A DNA stretch of 64,000 nt from Arcicella rigui (GCF_034929435.1 NZ_JAYFUM010000011.1:156863-220862), one strand, 5' to 3'; positions 50,632-59,420 are shown, counted from the stretch's first letter. Translations and numbers: made by a program. The notes: generated by a model from the letters alone, not told the origin.

Positions 50632-50744
50632 GGCTTTCTGATGATATTGTGTGCGAAAGAATCAAAGCTTTTAAAAAATACGTAACCTAAAAGAACAACC
50701 AATGTACAAATGAACAAATAACGAAGCACAGATTGAAGTTTCAT
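50628..50744 (-). CDS. 38-residue single-pass membrane microprotein
   Basis: Short reading frame ATG (50744) to TAG (50630-50628): MKLQSVLRYLFICTLVVLLG then YVFFKSFDSFAHNIIRKP. It has a basic N-terminus, one strong hydrophobic helix (~8-24) and a polar basic tail, so an inner-membrane protein with cytoplasmic N-terminus is plausible. It overlaps the birA stop tail-to-tail and has a -7 box (50814-50821) in front. No family recognised; being so short it may be a chance frame, but composition and promoter favour a real gene. Confidence 0.5.
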   Translation of the reverse strand: MKLQSVLRYLFICTLVVLLGYVFFKSFDSFAHNIIRKP

Positions 50745-50781
50745 GGAATATAAAGTTTTGTGGTTAGTGGGTTTTTACTAT

Positions 50782-50807
50782 CAATTTGTAAAGCTTTTTA
50801 CAAATTG
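50782..50807. repeat. Short perfect inverted repeat upstream of microprotein gene
   Basis: caatttgtaa / ttacaaattg with a 6-base loop, lying between the candidate -7 box and the ATG at 50744; could be an operator or leader hairpin. Confidence 0.4.
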
Positions 50808-50813
50808 GTCTAT

Positions 50814-50821
50814 CAAATATA
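50814..50821 (-). promoter_or_regulatory. Candidate -7 box of microprotein gene
   Basis: Reads TATATTTG on the minus strand, 70 bases ahead of the ATG. Confidence 0.35.
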
Positions 50822-50915
50822 ATTAAAATCTTAAAATAACCATATATTTGTAAAAATATTTTTTTACAAATAAGCACTTTGCTAAGTACTCTACAAACTC
50901 CTGAACCTCAATTAG

Positions 50916-50977
50916 ATTATTCAACAAGTAACAAACGCTTTAAGATGCTTATTCGAGTAAATTACTTGTTGAATAAT
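50916..50977. repeat. 16-bp perfect inverted repeat
   Basis: attattcaacaagtaa (50916-50931) and ttacttgttgaataat (50962-50977) around a 30-base loop, immediately behind the DEAD-box helicase gene. No clear T tail; terminator or small palindromic element. Confidence 0.6.
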
Positions 50978-51003
50978 TGGGGTTTAACTAAGGATTTTCA
51001 TAC

Positions 51004-52146
51004 TTAATACTTTGCCAAGTTGAGTTCATCGGTATTGAGTATTTCTACTTTCCTTTTCATCTTTTTTTGGATGATATGAAAATGATGTTGGTCTTCTGGA
51101 CAAATCAATGAAATGGCATCGCCTGAGTTTGTAGCACGTCCTGTTCTTCCTATTCTATGAACATAATCTTTGGGCGAACGTGGTAATTCATAATTTATCA
51201 CCACTGGTAAAAACTGAATATCAATACCACGAGAAGCCAAATCCGTAGCTACTAAAACATTTACTTTCCCAGCTTTGAAACTTCTTAAAGCTTCTGTTCT
51301 TGCTCCTTGTGTTTTTTTGCTATGAATGGCGGCGGCATTGATGCCATTTTTTTTCAATTTATCCACCAAATTATCGGCAGTTCTTACGGCAGATACAAAA
51401 ATCAATACTTGTTGCATTGCCTGCGTTTTGATTAAATATCGTAAAAATGGGCCTTTTCTTTCAGGACTTACCGCATAAGCGATTTGATTAATTTGGTCGA
51501 GATTTTGAACTTCTGGCTCAATTTCAATTTTCACAGGTTCGCTCAATAATGCTTCTTTGATTGTTTCTAAATCAGTATCCAATGTTGCCGAAAACAAAAT
51601 ATTCTGACGCTTCTTTGGCAATAATTTAAAAATACTGTTGGCTTCTTCTTTAAAACCCAAATCCAACATTTTGTCGGCTTCGTCTAATACCAAAGTTTCA
51701 ATTCTGGCTAAATTGATGGATTGCGTCGAAACCAAATCTAATAAACGCCCAGGCGTAGCTACTAATATTTCGGTATTCTTGAGCGTCACCATTTGCTGAT
51801 TCAGCGGTACTCCACCAAAAACGGCAATTGTTTTCACAGGATTTTTTAAGTGAATCGCAAAAGATTCTATTACTTCTTTAATCTGAATCGCTAATTCACG
51901 GGTTGGCACTAAAATCAGTACTTTCAAGTGTAAATTTCTTGTCGGACTTTTACGCTGAAACATTTCTAAAATCGGCAACACAAAACTTGCTGTTTTCCCA
52001 GAACCCGTTTGAGCAATTCCTTGAATATCTTTTCCAGCCAAAATTGCAGGAATAGCTTGTTGCTGAATCGGGAAAGGTTCTGAATAATTTTGTGCTGTAA
52101 TGCCTCTTAAAAGAGATTCTGATAAACCAAGTGATGCGAAAGTCAT
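51004..52146 (-). CDS. DEAD-box RNA helicase (RhlE-like)
   Basis: ATP-dependent RNA helicase of 380 residues from the ATG at 52146 (MTFASLGLSESLLRGI); a longer frame to 52269 would run through the promoter of this gene and of rarA. Motifs in order: Q motif PFPIQQQAIPAI, motif I AQTGSGKTASF, Ia VPTRELAIQI, Ib TPGRLLDL, II LVLDEADKMLD, III FSATL, IV VLIFVSAV, V VATDLASRGIDI and VI HRIGRTGRA. It has only a short C-terminal tail without the basic extension of many RhlE proteins. Likely functions in RNA remodelling, ribosome assembly or cold response. Confidence 0.93.
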   Translation of the reverse strand: MTFASLGLSESLLRGITAQNYSEPFPIQQQAIPAILAGKDIQGIAQTGSGKTASFVLPILEMFQRKSPTRNLHLKVLILVPTRELAIQIKEVIESFAIHLKNPVKTIAVFGGVPLNQQMVTLKNTEILVATPGRLLDLVSTQSINLARIETLVLDEADKMLDLGFKEEANSIFKLLPKKRQNILFSATLDTDLETIKEALLSEPVKIEIEPEVQNLDQINQIAYAVSPERKGPFLRYLIKTQAMQQVLIFVSAVRTADNLVDKLKKNGINAAAIHSKKTQGARTEALRSFKAGKVNVLVATDLASRGIDIQFLPVVINYELPRSPKDYVHRIGRTGRATNSGDAISLICPEDQHHFHIIQKKMKRKVEILNTDELNLAKY

Positions 52147-52174
52147 GTAATTATTTTTGAATGAAAATATCTTA

Positions 52175-52182
52175 CAAAGATA
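52175..52182 (-). promoter_or_regulatory. Candidate -7 box of DEAD-box helicase
   Basis: Reads TATCTTTG on the minus strand, 29 bases before the ATG at 52146; supports the short start. Confidence 0.45.
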
Positions 52183-52233
52183 AGATTTCTTTTCCACAAA
52201 GCTTTGCATTGCAGAAGCGTCCTGAAATGAATG

Positions 52234-52241
52234 TATATTTG
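52234..52241 (+). promoter_or_regulatory. Candidate -7 box of rarA
   Basis: TATATTTG, 23 bases before the rarA ATG, with a TTG at 52209-52211 at about the right distance for a -33 element. Confidence 0.5.
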
Positions 52242-52263
52242 CTTTTGAATAAACGATACAATT

Positions 52264-53538
52264 ATGCAACCATTAGCCGAACGAATGCGTCCACAAACGC
52301 TTGATGAGTACGTCGGGCAACAACATTTAGTAGGAGAAAAAGCCGTTTTGCGTCGTGCCGTAGAATCTGGCAGAATTCCTTCTTTTATTTTGTGGGGGCC
52401 TCCGGGCGTTGGGAAAACTACTTTGGCAAGTATTGTGGCTCAGACATTGAAACGTCCGTTTCATGTACTTTCTGCCATAAGTGCGGGAGTAAAAGACATT
52501 CGTGAGACAATTGAAATGGCGAAAAAACAAAAGTTTTTTGATACGCCCTCTCCTATTTTGTTCATTGATGAAATTCATCGTTTTTCAAAATCTCAGCAAG
52601 ATTCACTCCTCGGTGCAGTTGAAAAAGGAATTATTACTTTGATTGGAGCTACAACCGAAAACCCTTCTTTTGAAGTAATTTCTGCTTTACTTTCCCGCTG
52701 TCAGGTTTATGTGTTGAAGCCTTTGGTAAAAGAAGAATTGATTTACTTAATCAATCAGGCTTTAGAGAAAGATATTTTCTTGAAAAATCGTGGAATCGTC
52801 GTAAAAGAGTACGAAGCTATTTTGCAGTTTTCGGGTGGCGATGGACGAAAATTATACAATATTTTGGAACTCGTCAGCAATTTTATTCCTGCTGGCGAAG
52901 GTTTGGAAATTACCAACGAAATGGTGGTAGAAAAACTTCAACAAAATATTGCACTTTACGACAAAGACGGCGAACAGCATTACGATATTATCTCGGCTTT
53001 TATTAAATCCATTCGTGGTTCCGACCCAAACGCTGCCGTTTATTGGCTCGCCCGAATGTTAGAAGGTGGCGAAGACATTGAGTTTATTGGAAGAAGATTA
53101 ATGATTTTAGCGTCAGAAGATATTGGCTTGGCAAACCCAAATGCTCTATTAATGGCAAATACTTGTTTCCAAACGATTCGTGCCGTAGGAATGCCCGAAG
53201 CTCGCATTGTACTTTCGCAAACGGTGATTTATTTGGCTACTTCTGCTAAAAGTAATTCTGCTTATTTGGCAATTGACCAAGCTTTGGCGATGGTGCGTGA
53301 AACGGGAAATTTACCCGTTCCTTTACATCTTAGAAACGCTCCAACCAAACTGATGAAGCAATTAGATTATGGCAAAAACTACAAGTACGCCCACAACTAC
53401 GAAGGCAATTTTGTAAAACAGCAATTTTTACCAGAAGAAGTAAAAAATACTAAGTTTTTTGAGCCACAACAGAATCCTGCTGAAGAAAAAATCAAACAAA
53501 AACTTCGTCAAGATTGGGGCGAAGAGTATGACTATTAA
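52264..53538 (+). CDS. rarA: Replication-associated recombination protein RarA (MgsA)
   Basis: AAA+ ATPase of 424 residues acting at stalled replication forks. Blocks: PLAERMRPQTLDEYVGQQHL, Walker A FILWGPPGVGKTTLA, Walker B LFIDEIHRFSKSQQD, sensor 1 LIGATTENPSFEV, arginine-finger region LLSRCQVY, and the RarA-type C-terminal clamp domain (SIRGSDPNAAVYWLARMLEG, EDIGLANPNAL, YLATSAKSNSAY, LHLRNAPTKLMK). Normal length and start. Divergent from the helicase gene. Confidence 0.96.
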   Translation: MQPLAERMRPQTLDEYVGQQHLVGEKAVLRRAVESGRIPSFILWGPPGVGKTTLASIVAQTLKRPFHVLSAISAGVKDIRETIEMAKKQKFFDTPSPILFIDEIHRFSKSQQDSLLGAVEKGIITLIGATTENPSFEVISALLSRCQVYVLKPLVKEELIYLINQALEKDIFLKNRGIVVKEYEAILQFSGGDGRKLYNILELVSNFIPAGEGLEITNEMVVEKLQQNIALYDKDGEQHYDIISAFIKSIRGSDPNAAVYWLARMLEGGEDIEFIGRRLMILASEDIGLANPNALLMANTCFQTIRAVGMPEARIVLSQTVIYLATSAKSNSAYLAIDQALAMVRETGNLPVPLHLRNAPTKLMKQLDYGKNYKYAHNYEGNFVKQQFLPEEVKNTKFFEPQQNPAEEKIKQKLRQDWGEEYDY

Positions 53539-53668
53539 GTGTTGAATGCTGAATTGTCATCTTAAACATCTGAATATCAAATCATTGCTCAATAGACAAA
53601 TACTGTAATAGGTTAAATTCAGTATTTTGAATTCACAACTCAGCACTCACAATTCTGCACTCATACTT
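53539..53668. repeat. Palindromic word repeat between rarA and queA
   Basis: gtgttgaatgctgaattgtc behind the rarA stop is mirrored by acaactcagcactcacaatt and ctgcactcatactta up to the queA stop codon. Same vocabulary as 8294-8332. No obvious terminator of the usual type lies in this gap. Confidence 0.6.
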
Positions 53669-54902
53669 AGGGCAATAATAAAGAAGAATCACCATAACTC
53701 AAGAAACGATAATCGTTTGCCATCGCTTCGGCATACACTTTTCGCCAATCTTCGCCAATGAGTGCTGCGATGAGTAAAATCAAAGTACTTTCTGGCTGGT
53801 GATAATTGGTAATGATGCCCTTGCAGATTTTAAATTGATAACCTGGAAAAATAAAAATTTCAGTTTCACCCGTAATTTCAGTTTCACCAGAGGCTTCCAT
53901 TTTTGCTAAAATCGTTTTCAAGGCAAGTTCCGTACTTGGTAAAGATTCGGCTGGACTTTGATAAGGGTCTAATTTTCCGATAAAAAAAGTACTTGAAAAA
54001 TCCTTCGTCAGTTTTACGCCATACCAATACAAACTCTCCAAAGCTCGCATCGAAGTTGTACCAACAGGAATGACATTTCCGATATTTTCGAGTAAAACTT
54101 CAATATTCTTTTTTGTGAACACAATTTGCTCGTTGTGCATTCTGTGTTCTATAATATTTTCAACTTTGATGGGCTGAAATGTGCCAGCTCCCACATGAAG
54201 TGTAATAAATTCTTCTTTAATTCCTTGATTTGAAAGGTTTTGCAGTACTTCATCCGTAAAATGCAAGCCTGCCGTTGGGGCTGCAACTGCTCCTTTTTTC
54301 TCGCTGTAAACGGTTTGGTAGGTTTCATAATCAGCCTCTTCGGCTTCACGATTCAAGTAAGGAGGCAAAGGAATTTCACCCAAAGCTTGAATAATATCCA
54401 CAAATTTGGGTGTGAAATTTCCAGCATTTTCAGAAATTACTTGCCAAGAAAGTTGTACTTGATTACTCTCAAAATCAAAAATACTGGCTTTTATTGCTAC
54501 TTTTTCACCTGAAATCGTTAGAGTTTTCGATAAAATATCCTCTTTTTTCCAACGCTTTCGGTTACCAATCATACATTCCCAAACACAAGTATCGTTTACT
54601 TCCATCGCCAAATTAATGACCGAAGTAGGGGCAACAGGATGCAAAAGGAAAATTTGAATGACTGACCCAGTAGATTTTTGAAAATGTATTCTGGCAGGAA
54701 TTACTTTGGTATTATTAAAAACCAACAAAGTATTTTTAGGCAAATACTCATTGATTTTATGAAAAACCGTATGACTTATTTTCCCTTGCTGATATACTTG
54801 TAGTTTAGATTCGTCACGCTTTTCTAAAGGGAATTTGGCAATTCGCTCGTCTGGCAAATGATATGTATAGTCAGTAAGTTTTAACTCTTGAATATTCATC
54901 AA
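53667..54902 (-). CDS. queA: S-adenosylmethionine:tRNA ribosyltransferase-isomerase
   Basis: Adds the epoxycyclopentanediol moiety to preQ1-modified tRNA in queuosine synthesis. The protein (411 residues; ATG at 54902 or the next codon) has KLTDYTYHLPDERIAKFPLE near the N-terminus, LVFNNTKVIPARIHF, GEIPLPPYLNREAEEADYET, GAVAAPTAGLHFTDEVL, VGAGTFQPI, NEQIVF, PVGTTSMRALESL and the closing FKICKGIITNYHQPESTLIL. It is longer than the ~350 residues of E. coli QueA because of an insertion in the middle. Follows the DUF1648 gene by 14 bases, so they are probably one transcript. Confidence 0.93.
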   Translation of the reverse strand: MMNIQELKLTDYTYHLPDERIAKFPLEKRDESKLQVYQQGKISHTVFHKINEYLPKNTLLVFNNTKVIPARIHFQKSTGSVIQIFLLHPVAPTSVINLAMEVNDTCVWECMIGNRKRWKKEDILSKTLTISGEKVAIKASIFDFESNQVQLSWQVISENAGNFTPKFVDIIQALGEIPLPPYLNREAEEADYETYQTVYSEKKGAVAAPTAGLHFTDEVLQNLSNQGIKEEFITLHVGAGTFQPIKVENIIEHRMHNEQIVFTKKNIEVLLENIGNVIPVGTTSMRALESLYWYGVKLTKDFSSTFFIGKLDPYQSPAESLPSTELALKTILAKMEASGETEITGETEIFIFPGYQFKICKGIITNYHQPESTLILLIAALIGEDWRKVYAEAMANDYRFLSYGDSSLLLP

Positions 54903-54916
54903 ACTTTATAAGTTGT

Positions 54917-55426
54917 TTAGTCTTCTTCAACTGTTGGATGAGTGTATAATAATTTTATTGGCAAGTAAAAAAGCCAAATCATTATCACTACAATTCCTAC
55001 TACTAATAAATAAGTATAATCTGTTTGGAAACTACGTTCGTCGTTTAAAGTCAACAAAGCTCTTAGACAAAGTACCAAAAAGGAGTTTACGATAGCAGGT
55101 AAAAAATTAATCCAATTGACTATTGCTACGTTTAATTGATTGCCAGCCTGTAACCATTTTTTATTCGGAATCCACTGAAAAGCATTCACAGGAAGACGTT
55201 TTACGCTATTAGCAAGTAACATCGAGAGGATGTTGAACGTAAACATTACCGCCGCAAAAAGGTAAAAAACTTCGTTTTTGGGTAAAAAACCATCGCCTCT
55301 ACCATTCGGTCCGAAATGTACTGCTGTTGGGTCGGGTAAACCACGATAAGTGAATAATAGGATAATTACGAAGGCTAATATTGACAAGTAACGCCAAGTT
55401 CTTGAAATAAAAAATTCTATACTCAT
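54917..55426 (-). CDS. DUF1648-type membrane protein
   Basis: Integral membrane protein of 169 residues with about four helices (~12-30, ~50-70, ~100-125, ~140-160). After the first helix comes LPDPTAVHFGPNGRGDGFLP, the DUF1648 hallmark (LPxxxxxHFxxxGxxD). Function unknown; in other bacteria this domain occurs in SdpI-like immunity/signalling membrane proteins. I prefer the ATG at 55426 (MSIEFFISRTWRY) to 55450. Upstream of queA in the same orientation with a 14-base gap. Confidence 0.75.
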   Translation of the reverse strand: MSIEFFISRTWRYLSILAFVIILLFTYRGLPDPTAVHFGPNGRGDGFLPKNEVFYLFAAVMFTFNILSMLLANSVKRLPVNAFQWIPNKKWLQAGNQLNVAIVNWINFLPAIVNSFLVLCLRALLTLNDERSFQTDYTYLLVVGIVVIMIWLFYLPIKLLYTHPTVEED

Positions 55427-55660
55427 TGCTTTTGTTGTTTCAGGGTGCAAAATTACGCTACAAAAAGCAGGATTTCTAATGAAACATTCGATTAATCAAG
55501 AATAAAATAGCTTCAAGTTGAAAGCCAAGGGCTTTGTGCTTCATAAGTTTGACATATCTATAATCAAATGTGTGTCGTTTTGTTTGTAGTTTTTCAAAAA
55601 AATACTTGTTATGACAATTATTTTTTTCATGTTTATTGAGTAAAACTTCTCAAAAAAAAT

Positions 55661-55668
55661 TAGCTTTG
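55661..55668 (+). promoter_or_regulatory. Candidate promoter of adenosyltransferase gene (-7 box)
   Basis: TAGCTTTG (TAnnTTTG) 48 bases before the ATG at 55717, with a TTG at 55636-55638 as possible -33 element. The rest of the gap 55427-55716 shows nothing else. Confidence 0.5.
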
Positions 55669-55716
55669 TAAACTGAACGATTTCAGGGCATTAATGACCT
55701 AAATATCAATGAAATT

Positions 55717-56265
55717 ATGAAAATATACACTAAAACTGGCGACAAAGGTACAACTTCGCTTGTTGGTGGTACGAGAGTTTCAAAAACTGAACTTCGTATT
55801 GAGGCTTACGGGACTGTGGATGAATTAAATTCATATATAGGTTTGGTTCGTGACCAGAAAGTAAATGAACATAGAAAAGATATTTTAAAAGAAATTCAAG
55901 ATAGATTATTTACCATTGGTTCAATTTTAGCCTCTGAACCCGAACAGACTAAAAAACGGATTCCAGATTTGCACGAAAGTGATATTGAATTGCTTGAAAA
56001 AGAAATGGACAGTATGGACGCACTTTTAGAGCCAATGCGTTTTTTTATATTACCGGGTGGTCATCAATCAGTGTCTTTTGCTCATCTTGCCAGAACGGTT
56101 TGTCGAAGAGCCGAAAGGATTGTCATTCGCCTTTCTGAAGAATCTGAAGTAAATGAGTTAATTATTCGATACTTGAATCGCCTTTCTGACTACATTTTTG
56201 TTTTGTGTAGAATGATGGCAAAAGAATTGGAAATTGAAGAAATTGCTTGGAAACCGAGGGTTTGA
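55717..56265 (+). CDS. Cob(I)alamin adenosyltransferase, PduO type
   Basis: Makes adenosylcobalamin from cob(I)alamin and ATP. The 182-residue protein starts with MKIYTKTGDKGTTSLVGGTR, the ATP-binding loop of the PduO class, followed by VSKTELRIEAYGTVDELNSY and the conserved helix block SFAHLARTVCRRAERIVIRL with NRLSDYIFVLCRM. Standard length. It would serve B12-dependent enzymes encoded elsewhere. Followed at once by word-repeat DNA. Confidence 0.94.
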   Translation: MKIYTKTGDKGTTSLVGGTRVSKTELRIEAYGTVDELNSYIGLVRDQKVNEHRKDILKEIQDRLFTIGSILASEPEQTKKRIPDLHESDIELLEKEMDSMDALLEPMRFFILPGGHQSVSFAHLARTVCRRAERIVIRLSEESEVNELIIRYLNRLSDYIFVLCRMMAKELEIEEIAWKPRV

Positions 56266-56320
56266 GTTTTGGGGATTTTGAGACTTTAGGACTTTAGGAC
56301 TCGAAGATATAAGAGACAAG
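56266..56320. repeat. Degenerate leader of the 44-bp array
   Basis: gagactttaggactttagga words beginning at the stop codon of the adenosyltransferase gene; same vocabulary as the array that follows. Confidence 0.6.
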
Positions 56321-56540
56321 ATTCAAGACGAAAGACTTTAGGAATTTGAGATTCAAGAAACAAGATTCAAGATGAAAAACTTTAGGAATTTGAGATTCAA
56401 GAAACAAGATTCAAGATGAAAAACTTTAGGAATTTGAGATTCAAAAGACAAGATTCAAGATGAAAAACTTTAGGAATTTGAGATTCAAAAGACAAGATTC
56501 AAGATGAAAGACTTTAAGAATTTGAGATTCAAGAGACAAG
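56321..56540. repeat. Tandem array of five 44-bp units
   Basis: Units start at 56321, 56365, 56409, 56453 and 56497 (attcaagatgaaaaacttta, then ggaatttgagattcaa). Length is constant and identity high. A single degenerate copy in inverted orientation lies at 18878-18920. Confidence 0.93.
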
Positions 56541-56592
56541 ATTTTAGAATGAAGACTTGACAACTAAAGTATTAAAAAATCTTAACCGATTG

Positions 56593-56690
56593 CTGAAAGC
56601 TCATAGCTCAATACTCACAGCTAAAGCCCGATTTCCGAAAGCTGAAAGCTCGTAGCTCACGGCTCAAAGCTCACAGCTACAAACTAAAAA
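56593..56690. repeat. Word repeat upstream of ilvE
   Basis: gctgaaagctcatagctcaa, gcccgatttccgaaagctga and gctcgtagctcacggctcaa words, i.e. the gctcatagctc / ccgaaa vocabulary. Together with 56266-56540 it fills the gap 56266-56721. Confidence 0.8.
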
Positions 56691-56721
56691 TTAGAGAATA
56701 ACAGAATAATAGTATATAATT

Positions 56722-57786
56722 ATGACAGATACTTTGCAGATTGATATCCACCAGATTGAGAAATCGAGGATTGATACGGTTGACTTTGACAACCTTGTTT
56801 TTGGACGTTCTTTTGCCGACCACATGTTGATGGTTGATTATAAAGATGGAGAGTGGCAAACACCTCAAATTTTACCTTATGGGCCAATTTCATATTCGCC
56901 AGCAATGATGTCTCTCCACTATGGACAAGCCATTTTTGAAGGAATGAAAGCTTATAAAAATGCAGAAGGTGAAATTTTAGTCTTCCGCCCAGAAGAAAAC
57001 TGGAAACGTCTGAATAAGTCGGCTGTTCGTATGTGTATTCCTGAAATTCCAGAAGATATTTTCATGGAAGGGCTTTCTCAACTTTTACGTTTAGATGCTG
57101 AATGGATTCCTGCAAAAGAAGGCTGTTCAATGTATATTCGTCCGTTTATGTTTTCTACGGATGAATATGTAGGTGTTAGTCCATCTAAGACTTATAAATT
57201 TATGATTTTCAACTGTCCAGTGGGTGCTTATTATTCTAAGCCACTTCGTGTACGTGTTGAAACACAATATATTCGTGCGGCACATGGTGGTGTTGGTTTC
57301 TCTAAAAACGCTGGAAATTATGGTGGTTCTTTGTATCCAACTAAATTAGCTACGGATGCTGGCTACGACCAAATTATTTGGACAGATGCTGCTACGCATA
57401 CTTTCGTAGAAGAAGCAGGAACAATGAATCTTTTGTTCGTTATCGACGGAGCTTTGGTAACAGCACCTACTGGCGATACTATCCTTGACGGTATCACTCG
57501 TAAATCTGTTTTACAAGTAGCTAAAGAGTGGGGAATGGAAATTCAAGAAAGACAACTTTCTGTAAAAGAATTAGTAGAAGGTATTCAATCAGGAAAAGTA
57601 ACCGAAGCATTTGGTGCAGGTACAGCCGCTGTGATTGCTCCTATCTCTACTATCGGCTACGAAGGCGTTGATTATCAACTTCCTGAACGTACAGAAGAGG
57701 CATTCTCAAAAAGAGTATTCACAGAAATCAACGACATCCGTCTTGGTAAAAAAGCTGACACTCGTGGATGGGTAATGAAGATATAG
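56722..57786 (+). CDS. ilvE: Branched-chain amino acid aminotransferase
   Basis: PLP-dependent fold-type IV transaminase of Leu, Ile and Val, 354 residues. Blocks: FGRSFADHMLMVDYKDGEWQ, ALHYGQ-like SLHYGQAIFEGMKAY, VFRPEENWKRLNKSAVRMCI, MYIRPFMFSTDEYVGV, and GGVGFSKNAGNYGGSLYPTK in which the Lys is the PLP-binding residue; then FVEEAGTMNLLFV. Length and motifs fit the eukaryote/BCAT-II-like form common in Bacteroidota. Followed by a very long perfect terminator stem. Confidence 0.95.
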   Translation: MTDTLQIDIHQIEKSRIDTVDFDNLVFGRSFADHMLMVDYKDGEWQTPQILPYGPISYSPAMMSLHYGQAIFEGMKAYKNAEGEILVFRPEENWKRLNKSAVRMCIPEIPEDIFMEGLSQLLRLDAEWIPAKEGCSMYIRPFMFSTDEYVGVSPSKTYKFMIFNCPVGAYYSKPLRVRVETQYIRAAHGGVGFSKNAGNYGGSLYPTKLATDAGYDQIIWTDAATHTFVEEAGTMNLLFVIDGALVTAPTGDTILDGITRKSVLQVAKEWGMEIQERQLSVKELVEGIQSGKVTEAFGAGTAAVIAPISTIGYEGVDYQLPERTEEAFSKRVFTEINDIRLGKKADTRGWVMKI

Positions 57787-57799
57787 TTTTGTTTTTCTT

Positions 57800-57849
57800 A
57801 ATTCAAATAAAAAGCCTTTGGAGTAAACCAAAGGCTTTTTATTTGAATT
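57800..57849. terminator. Bidirectional terminator, 22-bp perfect stem
   Basis: 57800-57821 and 57828-57849 (core aaaaagcctttgg / ccaaaggcttttt) with a 6-base loop. The stop codon of the convergent lipoprotein gene (57848-57850) lies at the stem base. Confidence 0.92.
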
Positions 57850-58429
57850 ATAAAGCTAATTTATCTCCTTTTTTTGAAAAAACAATTTTCAAACCCGGGT
57901 CTTTCTCCTTACTTACATTTTGAAGTAATAATTGATTTCCTCCGTCTGTCAAGTTCCAAGTAATTTCTTTGTTCTGAGCTTTACCTTGTCCATATTTCTT
58001 TTTAAAATATAGATTAAATTCATTAAAGAGACTATCCACAGAACTTTCATTTTCAAGATAAACATCTAAAACAATAGAAGTTATTTTTCTCTCATCATTA
58101 GCTACATATTCTATATCTACAAAGTTAGCTCCCATATCATCGAAGTTACTTGTATAACTTTTCCCATTCTCAACTTGTGACTCTGCAATATCAGCCGTTT
58201 CATTAATTGTATCAATATTATCACCAATTTTCAGTCCACGAGCCATTCCTTTATCTGTTTTCATAATGGCAATGAAAATCTGACTGTATTCATCAACTGG
58301 AAGCTTTTCCACTTCTTCTTTAGGGGCTTCAACTGCACTTGGTTTCTCCTCTGAGGACTCTTGTTTTTTATCCTGACAAGCAACAAAAAACAAGCATATT
58401 ATTAAAAAGTAAAGATTAGATATTTTCAC
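57848..58429 (-). CDS. Hypothetical lipoprotein
   Basis: Protein of 193 residues from a GTG at 58429, which gives a short lipoprotein signal (ISNLYFLIICLFFVACQ, Cys at about residue 18). An ATG at 58468 would lengthen the N-terminus by 13 residues but lies within the candidate promoter. After a Glu/Lys-rich linker the mature domain has GMARGLKIGDNIDTINETAD, DDMGANFVDIEYVANDERKI and YLENESSVDSLFNEFNLYFK, a mixed alpha/beta fold I cannot name. Likely anchored in the outer or inner membrane, periplasm-facing. Confidence 0.7.
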   Translation of the reverse strand: MKISNLYFLIICLFFVACQDKKQESSEEKPSAVEAPKEEVEKLPVDEYSQIFIAIMKTDKGMARGLKIGDNIDTINETADIAESQVENGKSYTSNFDDMGANFVDIEYVANDERKITSIVLDVYLENESSVDSLFNEFNLYFKKKYGQGKAQNKEITWNLTDGGNQLLLQNVSKEKDPGLKIVFSKKGDKLAL

Positions 58430-58457
58430 GGAATCAATTTTTTGTATGGATTTGATA

Positions 58458-58465
58458 CAAAAATA
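58458..58465 (-). promoter_or_regulatory. Candidate -7 box of hypothetical lipoprotein
   Basis: Reads TATTTTTG on the minus strand, 29 bases before the GTG at 58429. Confidence 0.35.
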
Positions 58466-58659
58466 CAAAAAACTTTTCGAGAAGTCAGCATTTTTAGCTT
58501 TTAGCCCACAAGGGTATCACTATATCATGTGATACCGTATATTCATATTTTTTTGTAATATTATCCCCAAATCCCAAACTTTATTACTTGTCGCTTCCAG
58601 TTCATTCCATGAGTATAGCCGTTAGTCTTAGTAACGAATTTAGAAATTCCCTTGAGCCC

Positions 58660-59307
58660 ATGACTCAGTCGCCCATTAAAATAGTGATTTATGAAGATAA
58701 TCCTGATTTACGGGAGAGTCTCAGTGTACTGCTAAGAGGCTCAATTGGTTTTGAGCTAATCGGTGCTTTTGTAAACTGCGAACAAGTAGCTAAACAAATT
58801 ATCGAACTCAAGCCAGACGTCGTATTAATGGATATTGATATGCCCGTTGCCAACGGCTTGAAAGGGCTAAAAATCATCAAACAGATTGCTCCTAAGGTAA
58901 ATGTGGTGATGTTTACGGTCTTTGAAGATAACGAAAATATCTTTGAAGCTATCTGTTCGGGGGCAGTTGGGTACTTACTAAAAAGAACGCCGCCATTTCG
59001 TCTTTTAGAAGCCATTCAAGATGCACACAATGGCGGAGCTCCCATGACTTCAAGCATTGCTCGTAAGGTTTTACAAATGCTTCCAGCTCAGCAAAGGATA
59101 ACCGAAAGTAATGACTACAAACTCACGGAAAGAGAAACAGAAATCTTAAATCTCTTAGTAAAAGGGAATAGTTATAAAATGATTGCTGATAAATGTGGGA
59201 TAAGTATTGATACTGTTCGGTCGCATATCAAGAAAATTTATGATAAACTACACGTTCATTCACAAACAGAAGCCGTAGCAAAGGCTATTCACGAAAGAAT
59301 TGTGTGA
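58660..59307 (+). CDS. NarL/FixJ-type response regulator (LuxR DNA-binding domain)
   Basis: Response regulator of 215 residues. I chose the ATG at 58660 (MTQSPIKIVIYEDNPDLRES), which sets the receiver domain at its usual distance; an ATG at 58609 is also in frame. Acidic pocket YEDN, phospho-acceptor D58 in VVLMDIDMPVANG, conserved Thr in MFTVFED and Lys in YLLKRTPP. The C-terminal LuxR helix-turn-helix is LTERETEILNLLVKGNSYKM with IADKCGISIDTVRSHIKKIY. No kinase gene is adjacent; a LytTR regulator follows 113 bases downstream. Confidence 0.9.
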   Translation: MTQSPIKIVIYEDNPDLRESLSVLLRGSIGFELIGAFVNCEQVAKQIIELKPDVVLMDIDMPVANGLKGLKIIKQIAPKVNVVMFTVFEDNENIFEAICSGAVGYLLKRTPPFRLLEAIQDAHNGGAPMTSSIARKVLQMLPAQQRITESNDYKLTERETEILNLLVKGNSYKMIADKCGISIDTVRSHIKKIYDKLHVHSQTEAVAKAIHERIV

Positions 59308-59420
59308 GTAATATCATACAATCATGTGATTGACAAAGCAAATTTCTGTCCCCATCTTTACATCAGAAACTAACCATGTTATAGATTTCATTGAAGCTTA
59401 AACTCAAAACAAATACTATC

